From: Lentzea jiangxiensis
GTDB taxonomy: Bacteria > Actinomycetota > Actinomycetes > Mycobacteriales > Pseudonocardiaceae
DNA length: 64,000 nucleotides
Reading direction: 5' to 3'
NCBI RefSeq assembly: GCF_900104175.1
Contig: NZ_FNIX01000002.1
Coordinates: 496,001 to 560,000, forward strand
Below are positions 1 to 8,024 of the stretch, piece by piece. The position numbers were made by a program, and so were the translations under genes. Numbering within the stretch: position 1 is the first letter of the stretch; the number at the start of each line of letters is the position of its first letter. The notes under the pieces were generated by a model, which worked only from the letters and a program-made list of their open reading frames with translations, was not told the origin of the DNA and did no database searches.

Positions 1-122
1 TCGGCGGCAGGCACGCGCGGGTCATCCCCGCCGGAAGTGCTGCCTGCGCAAGGGGTTGTCAGGCCCGGGTCGCCAGCGCGGCCGCCGGGCGTGGTGCGGC
101 CGCGGGTCCGAACCGCTGGGGG

Positions 123-938
123 CTATCGAGTCCTGGCCAGGGCGCGCAACGGCGTGGGGCCGCGGTACTCGGCGAGCCTGCGCCGCGACTGGTTCTCGTC
201 CAGCGCGACGGCGTCGAGGAGCTCGAAGAGGTTCCTGGTCCGCTCCACGGCCGCCTCGTCCTGGGCGAACACCTTCGCCAGGTCGGACTCCACGTAGACG
301 AGGGGCGTAGCCTTCTCGAACTCGAACAGCGTGCACGTCGACTGGAACGCGGCCGTCGCGGCCTCGGCGGGCACGATGCGCACGAGGTTCGAGTTCGCCA
401 TCAGCCACGCGCACTGCTCCGCCATCACGTGGGCGTCCCCGAGCCGCAGCCGCAGCGCCAGTTCGTGGAGGTAGAAGACGCAGTCGGGTCGCGTCGGCCG
501 GCGCAGCACCGCCTGCCGGTCGACGTCGTCGGGCACGGTCCCCGTCACCGCCTGCAGGGCGGTCGCGTAACCCGGTGTCTGCAGGAGGCTGTTCACGGTC
601 AGCACGTCGTACGCCGTGATCTTGGTGGCCATCGCCTCCGTCATCACGAGCGTGCGCGGGTTGTCCGGCACCTGGGCGAGGTACGGGTCGAAGGCGTTGC
701 GGTAGCGGCGGAAGAAGCCCTCGATGAAGTCGATGTCCTTGCCGCAGGCCGTGAGGTACTGCACGAGGTCGATCTCGCTCGCCCGGACCTTGCCGTGCTC
801 GATGTTGGACACCTTGCTGGGATCCCAGCCGAGCTGCACGGCGAGCCCGCGGCCCCTCAGCCCGGTGAACCTCTGCCGGAGCCGGCGCAGTTCGTCGCCC
901 AGATCCCTGCTGTACGCGGTGGAAGTCGTCACGGTCAC
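123..938 (-). CDS. XRE-family regulator, Scr1/DUF5753 type
   Basis: 271 aa. The N-terminal helix-turn-helix (about residues 10-65) reads LRRLRQRFTGLRGRGLAVQL then WDPSKVSNIEHGK, the usual XRE signature. The rest matches the DUF5753 region found in Streptomyces and Pseudonocardiales regulators often annotated as Scr1-type antitoxin-like proteins. It starts GTG-ACC-GTG. A short inverted repeat lies 18-32 bp upstream (956-970) and could be its own operator. The usual small DUF397 partner is not adjacent on either visible side, although the window edge is only 122 bp downstream. The target is unknown. The family call is firm; a toxin-antitoxin role is not shown. Confidence 0.88.
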   Translation of the reverse strand: MTVTTSTAYSRDLGDELRRLRQRFTGLRGRGLAVQLGWDPSKVSNIEHGKVRASEIDLVQYLTACGKDIDFIEGFFRRYRNAFDPYLAQVPDNPRTLVMTEAMATKITAYDVLTVNSLLQTPGYATALQAVTGTVPDDVDRQAVLRRPTRPDCVFYLHELALRLRLGDAHVMAEQCAWLMANSNLVRIVPAEAATAAFQSTCTLFEFEKATPLVYVESDLAKVFAQDEAAVERTRNLFELLDAVALDENQSRRRLAEYRGPTPLRALARTR

Positions 939-955
939 GACCTCGAACGTATGGG

Positions 956-970
956 TTGGAAACAGTCCAA
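956..970. promoter_or_regulatory. Inverted repeat upstream of XRE gene
   Basis: TTGGA-N5-TCCAA sits between the divergently placed upstream space and the GTG start of the XRE gene. A regulator with a helix-turn-helix commonly binds such a site in its own promoter. No promoter hexamers could be assigned, so this is only a candidate operator. Confidence 0.3.
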
Positions 971-1010
971 GGTACGCGCTCGTTCGGGTGAAAACGGGCT
1001 CCGCGACGCT

Positions 1011-1412
1011 CTAGTCGAGCAGCTTGCGCAACTCCGCGTCGAAGTCCACGAAGTCGTTCTCACAACCGGGGGCGACCACGTCGTAGGTGGAGTTGAGGAA
1101 CTCCTGCAGCTCGGACGACCGCACGTGGAACACCGCGTGCGACACGTCGGACTGCAGCTCGAGCACTGCGGTCGTCGAGTTGTGGGGGCGCAGCCGCACG
1201 TCGCCCGCGCCACTGGTGGTGATCAACCCGTCGGCGAGCAGGTCGCGGCTCACGAGCCACACGGTCTCCTGGCGGCCCATGCGGAACGTCATGGTCACGG
1301 CGTGCGGGTCGTCGGCGCGGTAGCCGAGCTCGACCTCGACGGGCATGGTGCGCCCGGAGGGGGCGATGAAGGCGAAGACCGACTCGGCACCCACTCGTGT
1401 CACGTTCGTCAT
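1011..1412 (-). CDS. SsgA-like sporulation/cell-division regulator (SALP)
   Basis: 133 aa from ATG 1412; a GTG at 1433 would add seven residues (MPRVQGG). The start is uncertain because AAGGGGG directly abuts the ATG while GAAGG precedes the GTG. SsgA-family hallmarks are visible: an FAFIAPSGRTMPVEVELGYR-like opening, then DPHAVTMTFRMGRQETVWLVSRDLL, then the DVRLRP segment and a conserved hydrophobic C-terminal half. SALPs recruit cell-wall and septation machinery in morphologically complex actinomycetes, SsgB for example acting upstream of FtsZ. The paralogue cannot be assigned. It lies 72 bp from the XRE gene on the same strand. Its presence supports a sporulating or mycelial host. Confidence 0.85.
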   Translation of the reverse strand: MTNVTRVGAESVFAFIAPSGRTMPVEVELGYRADDPHAVTMTFRMGRQETVWLVSRDLLADGLITTSGAGDVRLRPHNSTTAVLELQSDVSHAVFHVRSSELQEFLNSTYDVVAPGCENDFVDFDAELRKLLD

Positions 1413-1524
1413 GCCCCCTTGGACGCGCGGCACCCTTCGTGGATGCCTCGATCAGGAAAAGCGATGGGAACGTGATTTTCAATGGTCCTGAAGTATGATT
1501 TGTGACAACCGGGGTCGGCCACGG

Positions 1525-1555
1525 GGTGAGACGAGTCAACTCACCTCGTCTGACC
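1525..1555. other. Hairpin in the 1413-1763 gap
   Basis: Arms GGTGAGACGAG (1525-1535) and CTCGTCTGACC (1545-1555) pair at 10 of 11 positions around a 9-nt loop. It lies about 110 bp upstream of the SsgA-like start, in a 350-bp stretch (1413-1763) where no convincing gene is visible. It has no T-tract on either strand, so it could be an attenuator or operator rather than a terminator. Confidence 0.4.
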
Positions 1556-1763
1556 TGGTGTTTTCATCACTTTGCGCTGGTGGGTTCGGTCATCTGTGGA
1601 TGGCGGCGCGGCTTCGGCTGCCCGAATGTCGAGACCGTGGGATGACGCCACCTTGCATTCGACTTAAGGAATTCGGCGCTTTCCGTAGGTGGTTCGGCAC
1701 GGAAAGTGAGGGATGCTCGTGTGGCGCTGTCGGGCCGCCGACGGGCGGTTCGCCGCCCTCCTG

Positions 1764-2705
1764 TCAGGCCGGGTTGCCGCGCGGCCGCAACCGCCCACCC
1801 GGCAGCGGCGGCGCCGGCAGCCGGTCACCGGGGTAGCCCTCGACCCGGCCGAACCGGTCTCCGCCCGCCTGCCACTCGTCGCGGAACGCCACGATCTCGT
1901 CGTGCGTGCGGCCGACGAAGTTCCACCACATGACGATCTCCTCGCCGAACGGCTCGCCGCCCAGCAGCACGATCCGCGCGCCCTCGGCCGACGACAGGGT
2001 GAGCGTGGAGCGACCCGTGCCGACGTACCCGAGGTCTCCTGGCCGCAGAGCGGTCTCCCCGACCGCGACATCGCCCGTGTCGAGCAGGACGCCGTGTTCG
2101 AACGCCGGGTCGACGTCCAGGGTCAGCGTGCTCCCGGCCGGCAGGACGACCTCGGCGCCGAGCAGCGGCGTGAACGTGCGGACGGGGGACGTCGAGCCGG
2201 CGAGCGAGCCGAGGAACACGCGGACGGCGGCGCCGTCCACCTCCACGGTCGGCGGGGCGTGGTGCTGGAAGTCGCGCGGGGCGTCGCGGTGGGCGTCGGG
2301 CAGGGCCAGCCAGAGCTGGACGCCGTGCAGCACGGTGGAGGAGGGCGTGGAGACCTCGGAGTGGGCGATGCCGCGGCCGCCGGTCATCAGGTTCAGCTCG
2401 CCGGGGCGCACGTGCGCGTGGACGCCGAGGCTGTCGCGGTGCTCGATCTCGCCGGTGAAGAGCCAGCTCACGGTCTGCAGACCGGTGTGGGGGTGCGGGG
2501 CGACGTCCATGCTGACGTCGTCGGGGCCGTAGTGGTCGCAGAAGCACCAGGCGCCGATCAGCGAGCGCTGCTTCTGCGGCAGCGTCCGACGCACCGTCAT
2601 CGCGCGCGGGCCGCCCAGCGGGACGTCTCGCGGACCGAGGACCTCCACGCCGCCGGGGGTGGAGGTGCACGTCACTTCTGCGGGCTCGGCCTCGACATTG
2701 CTCAC
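1764..2705 (-). CDS. Pirin-family bicupin protein
   Basis: 313 aa from GTG 2705. A longer frame reaches 2753 but would overlap the divergent zapE start. The N-terminal cupin carries the pirin metal motif around HPHTGLQTVSWLFTGEIEHRDSLG, followed by LNLMTGGRGIAHSE, which supplies the His/Glu iron ligands. The C-terminal cupin ends with the family-typical MWWNFVGRTHDEI. Bacterial pirins are non-haem iron proteins; some show quercetinase activity and others act as redox-responsive regulators, so the substrate is open. It is divergent from zapE across a 26-bp gap. The family call is strong. Confidence 0.9.
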   Translation of the reverse strand: MSNVEAEPAEVTCTSTPGGVEVLGPRDVPLGGPRAMTVRRTLPQKQRSLIGAWCFCDHYGPDDVSMDVAPHPHTGLQTVSWLFTGEIEHRDSLGVHAHVRPGELNLMTGGRGIAHSEVSTPSSTVLHGVQLWLALPDAHRDAPRDFQHHAPPTVEVDGAAVRVFLGSLAGSTSPVRTFTPLLGAEVVLPAGSTLTLDVDPAFEHGVLLDTGDVAVGETALRPGDLGYVGTGRSTLTLSSAEGARIVLLGGEPFGEEIVMWWNFVGRTHDEIVAFRDEWQAGGDRFGRVEGYPGDRLPAPPLPGGRLRPRGNPA

Positions 2706-2731
2706 GGGTCCGATCGTAAGCTGGCGCGGGG

Positions 2732-3676
2732 GTGGCGGTGGATCTTCGGGCACACGTGTCGAGCAGCGGGTACGTGCTCGACGAGGCCCAGCTGGCGGTG
2801 GTCGCGCGGCTGGAGGAGCTGGGGGAGCGGCGCCGGGGCGTCTACCTGCACGGTCCGGTGGGGCGGGGCAAGAGCTTCCTCGCGGACGCGTTCTTCGACG
2901 TGGTGCCGGGACCCAAGAAGCGGGTGCACTTCCACGCCTTCTTCCGGGAGCTGCACGCGCGGATCTCCGAACGGCTGCACCGGCGCGGCGCCGTCGAGAA
3001 GGCGGTGGAGGAGCTCGTCGGCAAGGCCGAGGTGCTGGCGTTCGACGAGTTCCACCTGCACGACGTCGGTGACGCGATGCTGATGACCCGCCTGCTGGAG
3101 TTCCTCCGGCGGCGGCGGGTGATGATCATCGCCACCTCCAACCACCCGCCGGACGGCCTGCTGCCCAACCCCCTCTACCACGACCACTTCCTGCCCGGCA
3201 TCGCGCTGGTGAAGGAACTGATGGACGTCGTCGAGCTCCACGGCCCCACCGACTACCGGCACCTGCACGGGACACCGCGGTCGCGGTTCGAGACGGGGGA
3301 GATCCGCGGGCACGCCGAGGTCCCCGCCACACCCGTCACGCTCGATGTCCACGGTCGGGCGATCACCGCCCTCGGCGTCGAGGGGTCGCGGGTCTGGTTC
3401 GGCTTCGGCGACCTGTGCGAGAAACCGACGTCCACGCACGACTACCTCGCACTCGCCGCGCGTTTCGACGACTGGGTGCTCGTCGGCGTGCCGCGCATGA
3501 GCACGTGCGACCGCGAGGCGCAGCAACGGTTCGCGAACGTCGTGGACGTCCTCGTGGACGCCGACGTGCGGCTGACACTGGTGAGTGACCACGCCCTCGC
3601 CGAAATCATCGGTGGCGATGCACTCGACCTCGCCCGCACCGCCAGCCGACTGGAGCTGATCAACTCGACCGGGTGA
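2732..3676 (+). CDS. zapE: ZapE/AFG1-family cell-division ATPase
   Basis: 314 aa from GTG. The Walker A motif GPVGRGKS is at residues 41-48 and the Walker B motif VLAFDEFHLHD has D105-E106. These are followed by the family segments ATSNHPPDGLL and RFANVVDVLVDADVRLTLVSD. AFG1/ZapE proteins are P-loop ATPases; E. coli ZapE associates with the Z ring and mitochondrial AFG1 with quality control of inner-membrane complexes. The length is close to the usual actinobacterial homologues. It is monocistronic here: a strong hairpin begins 48 bp after the stop. The function in this host is inferred from the family. Confidence 0.88.
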   Translation: MAVDLRAHVSSSGYVLDEAQLAVVARLEELGERRRGVYLHGPVGRGKSFLADAFFDVVPGPKKRVHFHAFFRELHARISERLHRRGAVEKAVEELVGKAEVLAFDEFHLHDVGDAMLMTRLLEFLRRRRVMIIATSNHPPDGLLPNPLYHDHFLPGIALVKELMDVVELHGPTDYRHLHGTPRSRFETGEIRGHAEVPATPVTLDVHGRAITALGVEGSRVWFGFGDLCEKPTSTHDYLALAARFDDWVLVGVPRMSTCDREAQQRFANVVDVLVDADVRLTLVSDHALAEIIGGDALDLARTASRLELINSTG

Positions 3677-3724
3677 ACGGTGAGGCCGCTCCCACCGCCG
3701 ATGGGGAGCAGAACCCCTGCCATT

Positions 3725-3753
3725 GGCGTGATCGTGGTCAACGCGATCACGCC
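3725..3753 (+). terminator. Strong hairpin downstream of zapE
   Basis: GGCGTGATCG (3725-3734) and CGATCACGCC (3744-3753) form a perfect 10-bp inverted repeat with a 9-nt loop. It starts 48 bp after the zapE stop. There is no clear U-tract, which is common for actinomycete terminators. The 374-bp gap to the next gene (3677-4050) holds this and the hairpin at 3866-3885, and no convincing gene. Confidence 0.55.
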
Positions 3754-3865
3754 GGGAAGCCGAGACGTCGACCGTCCCGCAGGCGGAGTTCGGGCCGCTG
3801 CCGACGACGATCGGCCACTTGGCGCTCGCGATCTTCGCGTTCGAGTCATCCGGTAGGGCGCGGGA

Positions 3866-3885
3866 ACCCCACGAAAGTGGGGGGT
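3866..3885. other. GAAA-loop hairpin in zapE/methyltransferase gap
   Basis: CCCCAC (3867-3872), loop GAAA, GTGGGG (3877-3882) form a short very stable stem, immediately followed by the small palindrome GGTCC-A-GGACC (3883-3893). It lies 165-185 bp upstream of the terpene methyltransferase start. It could be a second terminator or a leader structure for the terpene pair; the sequence alone does not decide. Confidence 0.4.
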
Positions 3886-4050
3886 CCAGGACCCGTTGGC
3901 CAGGTTAAGGGACCTGTACGCACAAGCATTGCGGCCTACCCGTTCGTGTCCGAACCAAGCCTGAACGGTGGATCGCTCGTTGGGCCGGAAGCTGCAAGGG
4001 TCAGTGGCTGTTCGACAGTGAGCGTTCCAACGAACAGGAGCCACCCAGGT

Positions 4051-4905
4051 ATGGCGAGCCCCACTGTGAAGCCGGTCCTGCGCACCGACTACCAGCGTTC
4101 CGTAGCGGACTACTGGAACAAGGAGAAGGACCCGGTCAACATCAAGCTCGGCGAGGTGGACGGCCTCTACCACCACCACTACGGGCTCGGGCAGTACGAC
4201 CCCGCGGTGCTGCAGGCCCCGCCCTCGGTGCGCGACCAGGTGATGATCGCCGAGATGCACCGGCTGGAGACGGCCCAGGCGGAGGTGCTGCTCGACGCGT
4301 TCGGCGACCTCCCGGCCACCCCCCACCTGATGGACGGCGGCTCCGGCCGCGGTGGCACGAGCTTCATGGCCAACGCCCGGTTCGGCGCTCGCGTCGACGG
4401 CGTCAGCATTTCCGAGGAGCAGGTGGCGTTCGCCAACCGGCAGGCCGTCGAGCGCGGTGTCGCCGACCAGGTGAAGTTCCACTTCAAGAACATGCTCGAC
4501 ACCGGCTTCGAGACCGGCTCGTTCAACGGCATCTGGACCAACGAGACCACGATGTACGTGGACCTCCAGCAGCTGTACGGCGAGTTCGCGCGGCTCATCG
4601 CCCCCGGCGGCCGGTACGTCTGCATCACCGGCTGCTCCAACGACCTGACCGGCCTGCGGTCGCGCGCGGTCAGCCAGATCGACCAGCACTACATCTGCAA
4701 CATCCACCCGCGCAGCGAGTACTTCCGCGCGCTGGCGGACAACGGGTTCGTGCCGATCAGCGTCGTCGACCTGACGCCGGACACCATCCCGTACTGGGAG
4801 CTGCGCGCCCAGTCGTCGGTCGCGACCGGGGTGGAGGACCCGTTCCTCACCGCCTACCGGGAGGGGTCGTTCCACTACCTGCTGATCGTCGCCGACAGGA
4901 TCTGA
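4051..4905 (+). CDS. Geranyl diphosphate 2-C-methyltransferase
   Basis: 284 aa from ATG 4051, with AGGAG about 10 nt upstream. An upstream in-frame extension to 3673 is not used because it covers hairpins. The SAM-binding motif LMDGGSGRGGTSF begins at residue 93, and the substrate-side segments NIKLGEVDGLYHHHYGLG and WTNETTMYVDLQQLYGEF are diagnostic of the enzyme that methylates geranyl diphosphate at C2. The product, 2-methyl-GPP, feeds the C11 terpene synthase 7 bp downstream. Together they should make 2-methylisoborneol or 2-methylenebornane, volatile musty odorants of actinomycetes. Cytosolic and SAM-dependent. Family assignment is confident. Confidence 0.92.
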   Translation: MASPTVKPVLRTDYQRSVADYWNKEKDPVNIKLGEVDGLYHHHYGLGQYDPAVLQAPPSVRDQVMIAEMHRLETAQAEVLLDAFGDLPATPHLMDGGSGRGGTSFMANARFGARVDGVSISEEQVAFANRQAVERGVADQVKFHFKNMLDTGFETGSFNGIWTNETTMYVDLQQLYGEFARLIAPGGRYVCITGCSNDLTGLRSRAVSQIDQHYICNIHPRSEYFRALADNGFVPISVVDLTPDTIPYWELRAQSSVATGVEDPFLTAYREGSFHYLLIVADRI

Positions 4906-4912
4906 CGCCACC

Positions 4913-5986
4913 GTGTCCGACTTGAGGGATCTCCTCACCAGGCCGTCCGGGCTGGGCACCTCCGCCGCCCGGTTCGGACGGCCCGGGGCCGCCGAGCTGT
5001 CCGCCGACGCCGGCTACGCCGACCGCCCGTGGGGTGACGGCACGGCGCCGCCGCTGTACGTGCCGGTGCTCGAGCGCGAGGACGCCCTGCTGGCGGCCGC
5101 CGTGGACGAACGGCTGGTCGCCTGGGCGCGGGAGTGCGGTTTCGAGGAGCCGGAACGGTTCCTGGGCGGCCTCTTCGGCCGGCTCGCGGTGCTCACGCAC
5201 GTGGACACCGACGACGTCGACCAGCTGCTGATCGCGGCCAAGCTGAACGCGGCGTGGTGGGCCGCCGACGACCTGTACGCCGACGACACCGAGATGGGCG
5301 CCGTCCCGGCCGAGCTGCCGCCGCGCCTGGCGCTGGCGATGGCCGCGATGGACCCGGTGGCGCCCGCCGCCGAGTTCACCGAGGACCTCGAGGGGAGGAT
5401 CGCGTCCGACCCGGTGCTCGTCGGCCTCAGATCGGGCATCGCGCACCTGGCTTCGCGCAGCACGGCGACCGTTGTGCAGAGGGTCTGCTACTCCACGTTC
5501 GCGATGTTCGTGTCGTGGGGCGCCTACGCGGCCTGGCGTCACACGGGCAACTACCCGCCAGCGTGGCAGTACCTCGCGACAAGGCAGCACGACACCTTCT
5601 ACACGTCGATGACGCTGATCGACGCCGTCGGCGGCTACGAGCTGCCGGCACCGCTGTACTACGACCCGCGCGTGCGGCAGCTGCTCACGGCCGCGGGCAC
5701 GGCTTCGGTGGTCGTGAACGACCTGGTGTCGGTGGAGAAGGACGCCGCCGACGAGAAGCCGGTCTGCAACATGGTGCTGCAGATCGCCGCGGACAGGGGC
5801 TGCTCGATCGCCGAGGCCACCGCGCGGACCGTCGAGCTGCACAACCAGCTGGTGCGCGACTTCGAGGCCGGGCACAGGGCGCTGCTCGCCGTTCCGTCGC
5901 CGGAGCTGCACCGGTTCCTGAAGGGCACCAAGGCCTGGATGGGCGGCGGCTTCGAGTGGCACACCACCCACCCGCGCTACCGGTAG
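4913..5986 (+). CDS. C11 terpene synthase (2-methylisoborneol or 2-methylenebornane synthase type)
   Basis: 357 aa from GTG, 7 bp after the methyltransferase. The Asp-rich metal motif is D119-D-L-Y-A-D-D125 and the second metal motif is NDLVSVEKD (N269, S273, D277). LIDAVGGYELP and WRHTG-YPPAWQYL match the 2-methylisoborneol synthase group. It cyclises 2-methyl-GPP using Mg2+. Characterised actinomycete MIB synthases carry a long disordered N-terminus of roughly 80 extra residues before the metal motif, used for loading into family 2 encapsulins. That segment is missing here, and no encapsulin gene is adjacent. Whether water addition (MIB) or deprotonation (methylenebornane) ends the reaction cannot be told. 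Confidence 0.85.
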   Translation: MSDLRDLLTRPSGLGTSAARFGRPGAAELSADAGYADRPWGDGTAPPLYVPVLEREDALLAAAVDERLVAWARECGFEEPERFLGGLFGRLAVLTHVDTDDVDQLLIAAKLNAAWWAADDLYADDTEMGAVPAELPPRLALAMAAMDPVAPAAEFTEDLEGRIASDPVLVGLRSGIAHLASRSTATVVQRVCYSTFAMFVSWGAYAAWRHTGNYPPAWQYLATRQHDTFYTSMTLIDAVGGYELPAPLYYDPRVRQLLTAAGTASVVVNDLVSVEKDAADEKPVCNMVLQIAADRGCSIAEATARTVELHNQLVRDFEAGHRALLAVPSPELHRFLKGTKAWMGGGFEWHTTHPRYR

Positions 5987-5993
5987 CCGCCAC

Positions 5994-6019
5994 GCCCCTC
6001 GCGGGTACCCGCGAGGGGC
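5994..6019. terminator. Perfect 26-nt palindrome after terpene synthase
   Basis: The segment 5994-6019 is a perfect palindrome, GCCCCTCGCGGGT followed by its reverse complement, starting 7 bp after the terpene synthase stop. It folds into a 12-13 bp GC stem with essentially no loop or a slipped one and is the likely end of the terpene transcript. It would act on both strands. Confidence 0.6.
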
Positions 6020-6539
6020 TCAGGCGAGGGACCAGCCGCGGACCCAGGGCGCCGGCCGGCCGCAGCACGAGCACCGGCACGCCGTCCGCGTCCTCTTTGG
6101 TGACTGCGCCACCCGGTCAGTTCGGCGCCGGTGAGCACCCGCCCGGAGGCTCGCCGTTCCGCGAGGGCGGATTCCCTTGGTGGTGAGGGATTCCGATGCC
6201 GTCGCCCTCGGCCCGCTCGGCCTCTCCCTCTCCCGAGGACGCGTCGTCGTGCGGTTCGACCGGGGGCCGGGAACTCGCTCCCGCGCTGCGGTCGACGTCG
6301 TCGGGCACCTGTCGTGCACGGCGGATGCAGCTCCTGGCCGTGCCGCACGACGGGACCTCCACTCTCGCGACCACGGCGAGTTAGTCCATTGTGGACGGAT
6401 AGATTCACTCTGATGTCGCAATTGCATCGCGCATGTTCGCGCAGCTCACGGGGTATTCGATGGTCCCAAACCCCAGGTCCCCCGTTCGGGTAACTGCCCG
6501 GACGCGTGTGTCCTCCGTCGGTCGTGAGGAGTGGTTGTC
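6020..6539. other. Gap of 520 bp without a convincing gene
   Basis: Several short open frames exist on both strands, but none has a good ribosome site, recognisable domain or normal third-position pattern throughout. On the minus strand a stretch near 5990-6080 reads like a protein tail (VPVLVLRPAGALGPRLVPRL) and may be a decayed remnant, but this is weak. The stretch also holds the palindrome at 6384-6396. Confidence 0.4.
6384..6396. promoter_or_regulatory. 13-bp palindrome GTCCATTGTGGAC
   Basis: GTCCA-TTG-TGGAC is a perfect interrupted palindrome about 145 bp upstream of the small gene at 6540. A near-identical copy, GTCCATTGTAGAC, lies at 16709-16721 upstream of the antiporter gene. Occurrence in two intergenic stretches suggests a shared regulator site, but no regulator is identified. 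Confidence 0.3.
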
Positions 6540-6716
6540 ATGGCACACGTGCGTCATCTCGTGGACGTTCGCACCGGTGACGAGTTCGATCAGCCGGTTC
6601 CCTTCGGCCTGGTGTACCCCGTGTGCACCGCCGACGGCTCGGCGCCGCCCAGTCAGCGCGGGCGGACCTGGGAGCACCTCGTGGCGAGCGATCGGGAGCT
6701 GCGCCAGGTCTCGTGA
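6540..6716 (+). CDS. Small hypothetical protein, 58 aa
   Basis: 58 aa from ATG 6540, preceded by GTGAGGAG about 8 nt upstream, a good ribosome site. Codon third positions are mostly G/C. No signal peptide, membrane helix or known motif is seen; the sequence is rich in charged residues and contains VDVRTGDEFDQPVPFGLVYP. It ends 80 bp before the mechanosensitive-channel-like gene on the same strand and may share its transcript. I do not recognise the family. Confidence 0.5.
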   Translation: MAHVRHLVDVRTGDEFDQPVPFGLVYPVCTADGSAPPSQRGRTWEHLVASDRELRQVS

Positions 6717-6796
6717 AAACCGTGTGAAGTCCACCCTCGCCGGGTACTGCCTGGTGAGGGTGGCCCTGCCGGGCGCCCGTGCGAAGGGAGCTCGAC

Positions 6797-7618
6797 ATGG
6801 ACTTCCAACAGGGGCTGACCGACGCCTGGCGCGCCGTAGCCACCTTCGTGCCGAAGCTCGCGGCGTTCCTGCTGATCCTGCTGATCGGGTGGTTCGTCGC
6901 GAAAGCGGTCTCGAAGCTCGTCGACAAGGTGCTCGAACGGGTCGGCTTCGACCGGCTCGTGGAGCGCGGCGGCGTGAAGCAGATGCTGGCGCGCAGCAAG
7001 TACGACGCGTCCGACCTGCTCGCGAAGCTCGTCTACTACGCGCTGATCCTCATCACGCTGCAGATCGCGTTCGGCGTGTGGGGCCCGAACCCCGTCTCCG
7101 AGCTGCTGACGGGCATCGTGGCGTGGCTGCCCAGGGCAGCGGTCGCGATCATCATCGTCGTCGTGGCGGGCGCCGTGGCCACCGCGGTGAAGGACTTCAT
7201 CGGTGGTGCGCTCGGCGGGCTGTCCTACGGCCGGATCGTCGCCAACATCGCCTCGGTGTTCATCTGGGCGCTGGGCATCATCGCCGCGCTGAACCAGATC
7301 GGCGTCGCCACCACGGTGACCACGCCGGTGCTGATCGCGGTGCTCGCGACGGTCGGCGGCATCCTCGTCGTCGGTGTGGGTGGCGGCCTCGTGCGGCCGA
7401 TGCAGCAGCGCTGGGAAGGCTGGCTGGGTCGTGCGGAGCAGGAGCTGCCCCAGGCGCAGGCACAGGCACAGGCCTACCAACGCGGGCGTGAGGACGCCGT
7501 GCGCGGTGGGGTCCAGCCGACCCCGGCCGAGCCCATGACCGAGCCGGTCCCGGCGGTGGGCCGGCAGGCGCCGGTGGAGGACCCGGTGCTCGGCACGCGG
7601 AGGCCTGAAGACCGCTGA
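6797..7618 (+). CDS. Mechanosensitive-channel-type TM-helix protein
   Basis: 273 aa from ATG 6797, with AAGGGAG upstream. Hydrophobic helices are visible near residues 18-38 (PKLAAFLLILLIGWFVA), 70-95, 110-140 (VAWLPRAAVAIIIVVVAGA), 150-175 and 180-205. The repeats match the 'conserved TM helix' domain found in small MscS-like proteins of actinobacteria. The beta-domain of true MscS is not obvious. The C-terminus (about 205-273) is a polar tail with a Gln/Ala run (PQAQAQAQAYQ). It probably sits in the cytoplasmic membrane and may gate ions under osmotic stress; the activity is inferred. A hairpin terminator follows at 7632. Confidence 0.75.
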   Translation: MDFQQGLTDAWRAVATFVPKLAAFLLILLIGWFVAKAVSKLVDKVLERVGFDRLVERGGVKQMLARSKYDASDLLAKLVYYALILITLQIAFGVWGPNPVSELLTGIVAWLPRAAVAIIIVVVAGAVATAVKDFIGGALGGLSYGRIVANIASVFIWALGIIAALNQIGVATTVTTPVLIAVLATVGGILVVGVGGGLVRPMQQRWEGWLGRAEQELPQAQAQAQAYQRGREDAVRGGVQPTPAEPMTEPVPAVGRQAPVEDPVLGTRRPEDR

Positions 7619-7631
7619 CCCCGGCTCGTCG

Positions 7632-7665
7632 AACGAGGCGCATCCCGCTCGGGGCGCGCCTCGTT
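7632..7665. terminator. Bidirectional terminator hairpin
   Basis: AACGAGGCGC (7632-7641) and GCGCCTCGTT (7656-7665) pair perfectly over 10 bp around a 14-nt loop. It lies between the 3' ends of two convergent genes (stops at 7618 and 7668). On the plus strand the stem is followed by GTTCAT, giving a weak T-rich end. Confidence 0.7.
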
Positions 7666-7667
7666 GT

Positions 7668-8024
7668 TCATGCGAGGCGGGGGAGCGCCACGACGTCGTC
7701 GTTCAGCGGTTTCACGTCGTGCAGGTGCGCGAGCTGGCAGACGGCCATGAGCCGGACACCGAGCCAGGACGTCGGCGTCCAGTCCGCGTCGGTCACGTCG
7801 TCGAGCAGACCACGTCCGTACGCCGCCAGGAGCACGACCGCGCCCACGGTGCCTGCGCCCTCCACGCCGAGCAGCAGGATGTCGCGCACGGCCGCGCCGT
7901 GCTGGTCCACCTCGGCGGCGAGTGCGGGCGTCATCGCCAGCGCCGTCCACCCGGCCAGCCCGATCCGGCCGGACAGTTCCGAGATCCACTGTCGCGCGTT
8001 CTTCTCACGCCAGGTCGCACGCAT
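7668..8024 (-). CDS. Small conserved protein, DUF6401-like
   Basis: 118 aa from ATG 8024; a longer frame reaching 8171 would overlap the divergent neighbour. The text ARQWISELSGRIGLAGWTALA, EVDQHGAAVRDILL and AAYGRGLLDDV resembles the small actinobacterial family annotated as DUF6401, sometimes found near natural-product genes. It is Ala/Leu-rich with no clear signal peptide. It may be a helical cytosolic protein. The family match is from memory of the pattern and is moderate; no function is known. Confidence 0.55.
   Translation of the reverse strand: MRATWREKNARQWISELSGRIGLAGWTALAMTPALAAEVDQHGAAVRDILLLGVEGAGTVGAVVLLAAYGRGLLDDVTDADWTPTSWLGVRLMAVCQLAHLHDVKPLNDDVVALPRLA

Noticed and set aside
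123..938. Toxin-antitoxin system with the Scr1-type XRE gene
   Set aside because: No adjacent DUF397 or toxin gene is visible within the window.
1495..1836. Open frame of 113 residues on the plus strand
   Set aside because: It overlaps the 3' part of the pirin gene, has no ribosome site and a composition (Cys-, Arg-, Gly-rich) typical of antisense frames.
3673..4050. In-frame extension of the terpene methyltransferase to 3673
   Set aside because: It runs through two hairpins, has no ribosome site and gives residues unlike the family; ATG 4051 with AGGAG fits the known N-terminus.
6020..6530. Several 60-140 residue open frames in the gap after the terpene synthase
   Set aside because: Low-complexity Arg/Pro-rich text, no start signals and no recognisable domain; left as an empty stretch.
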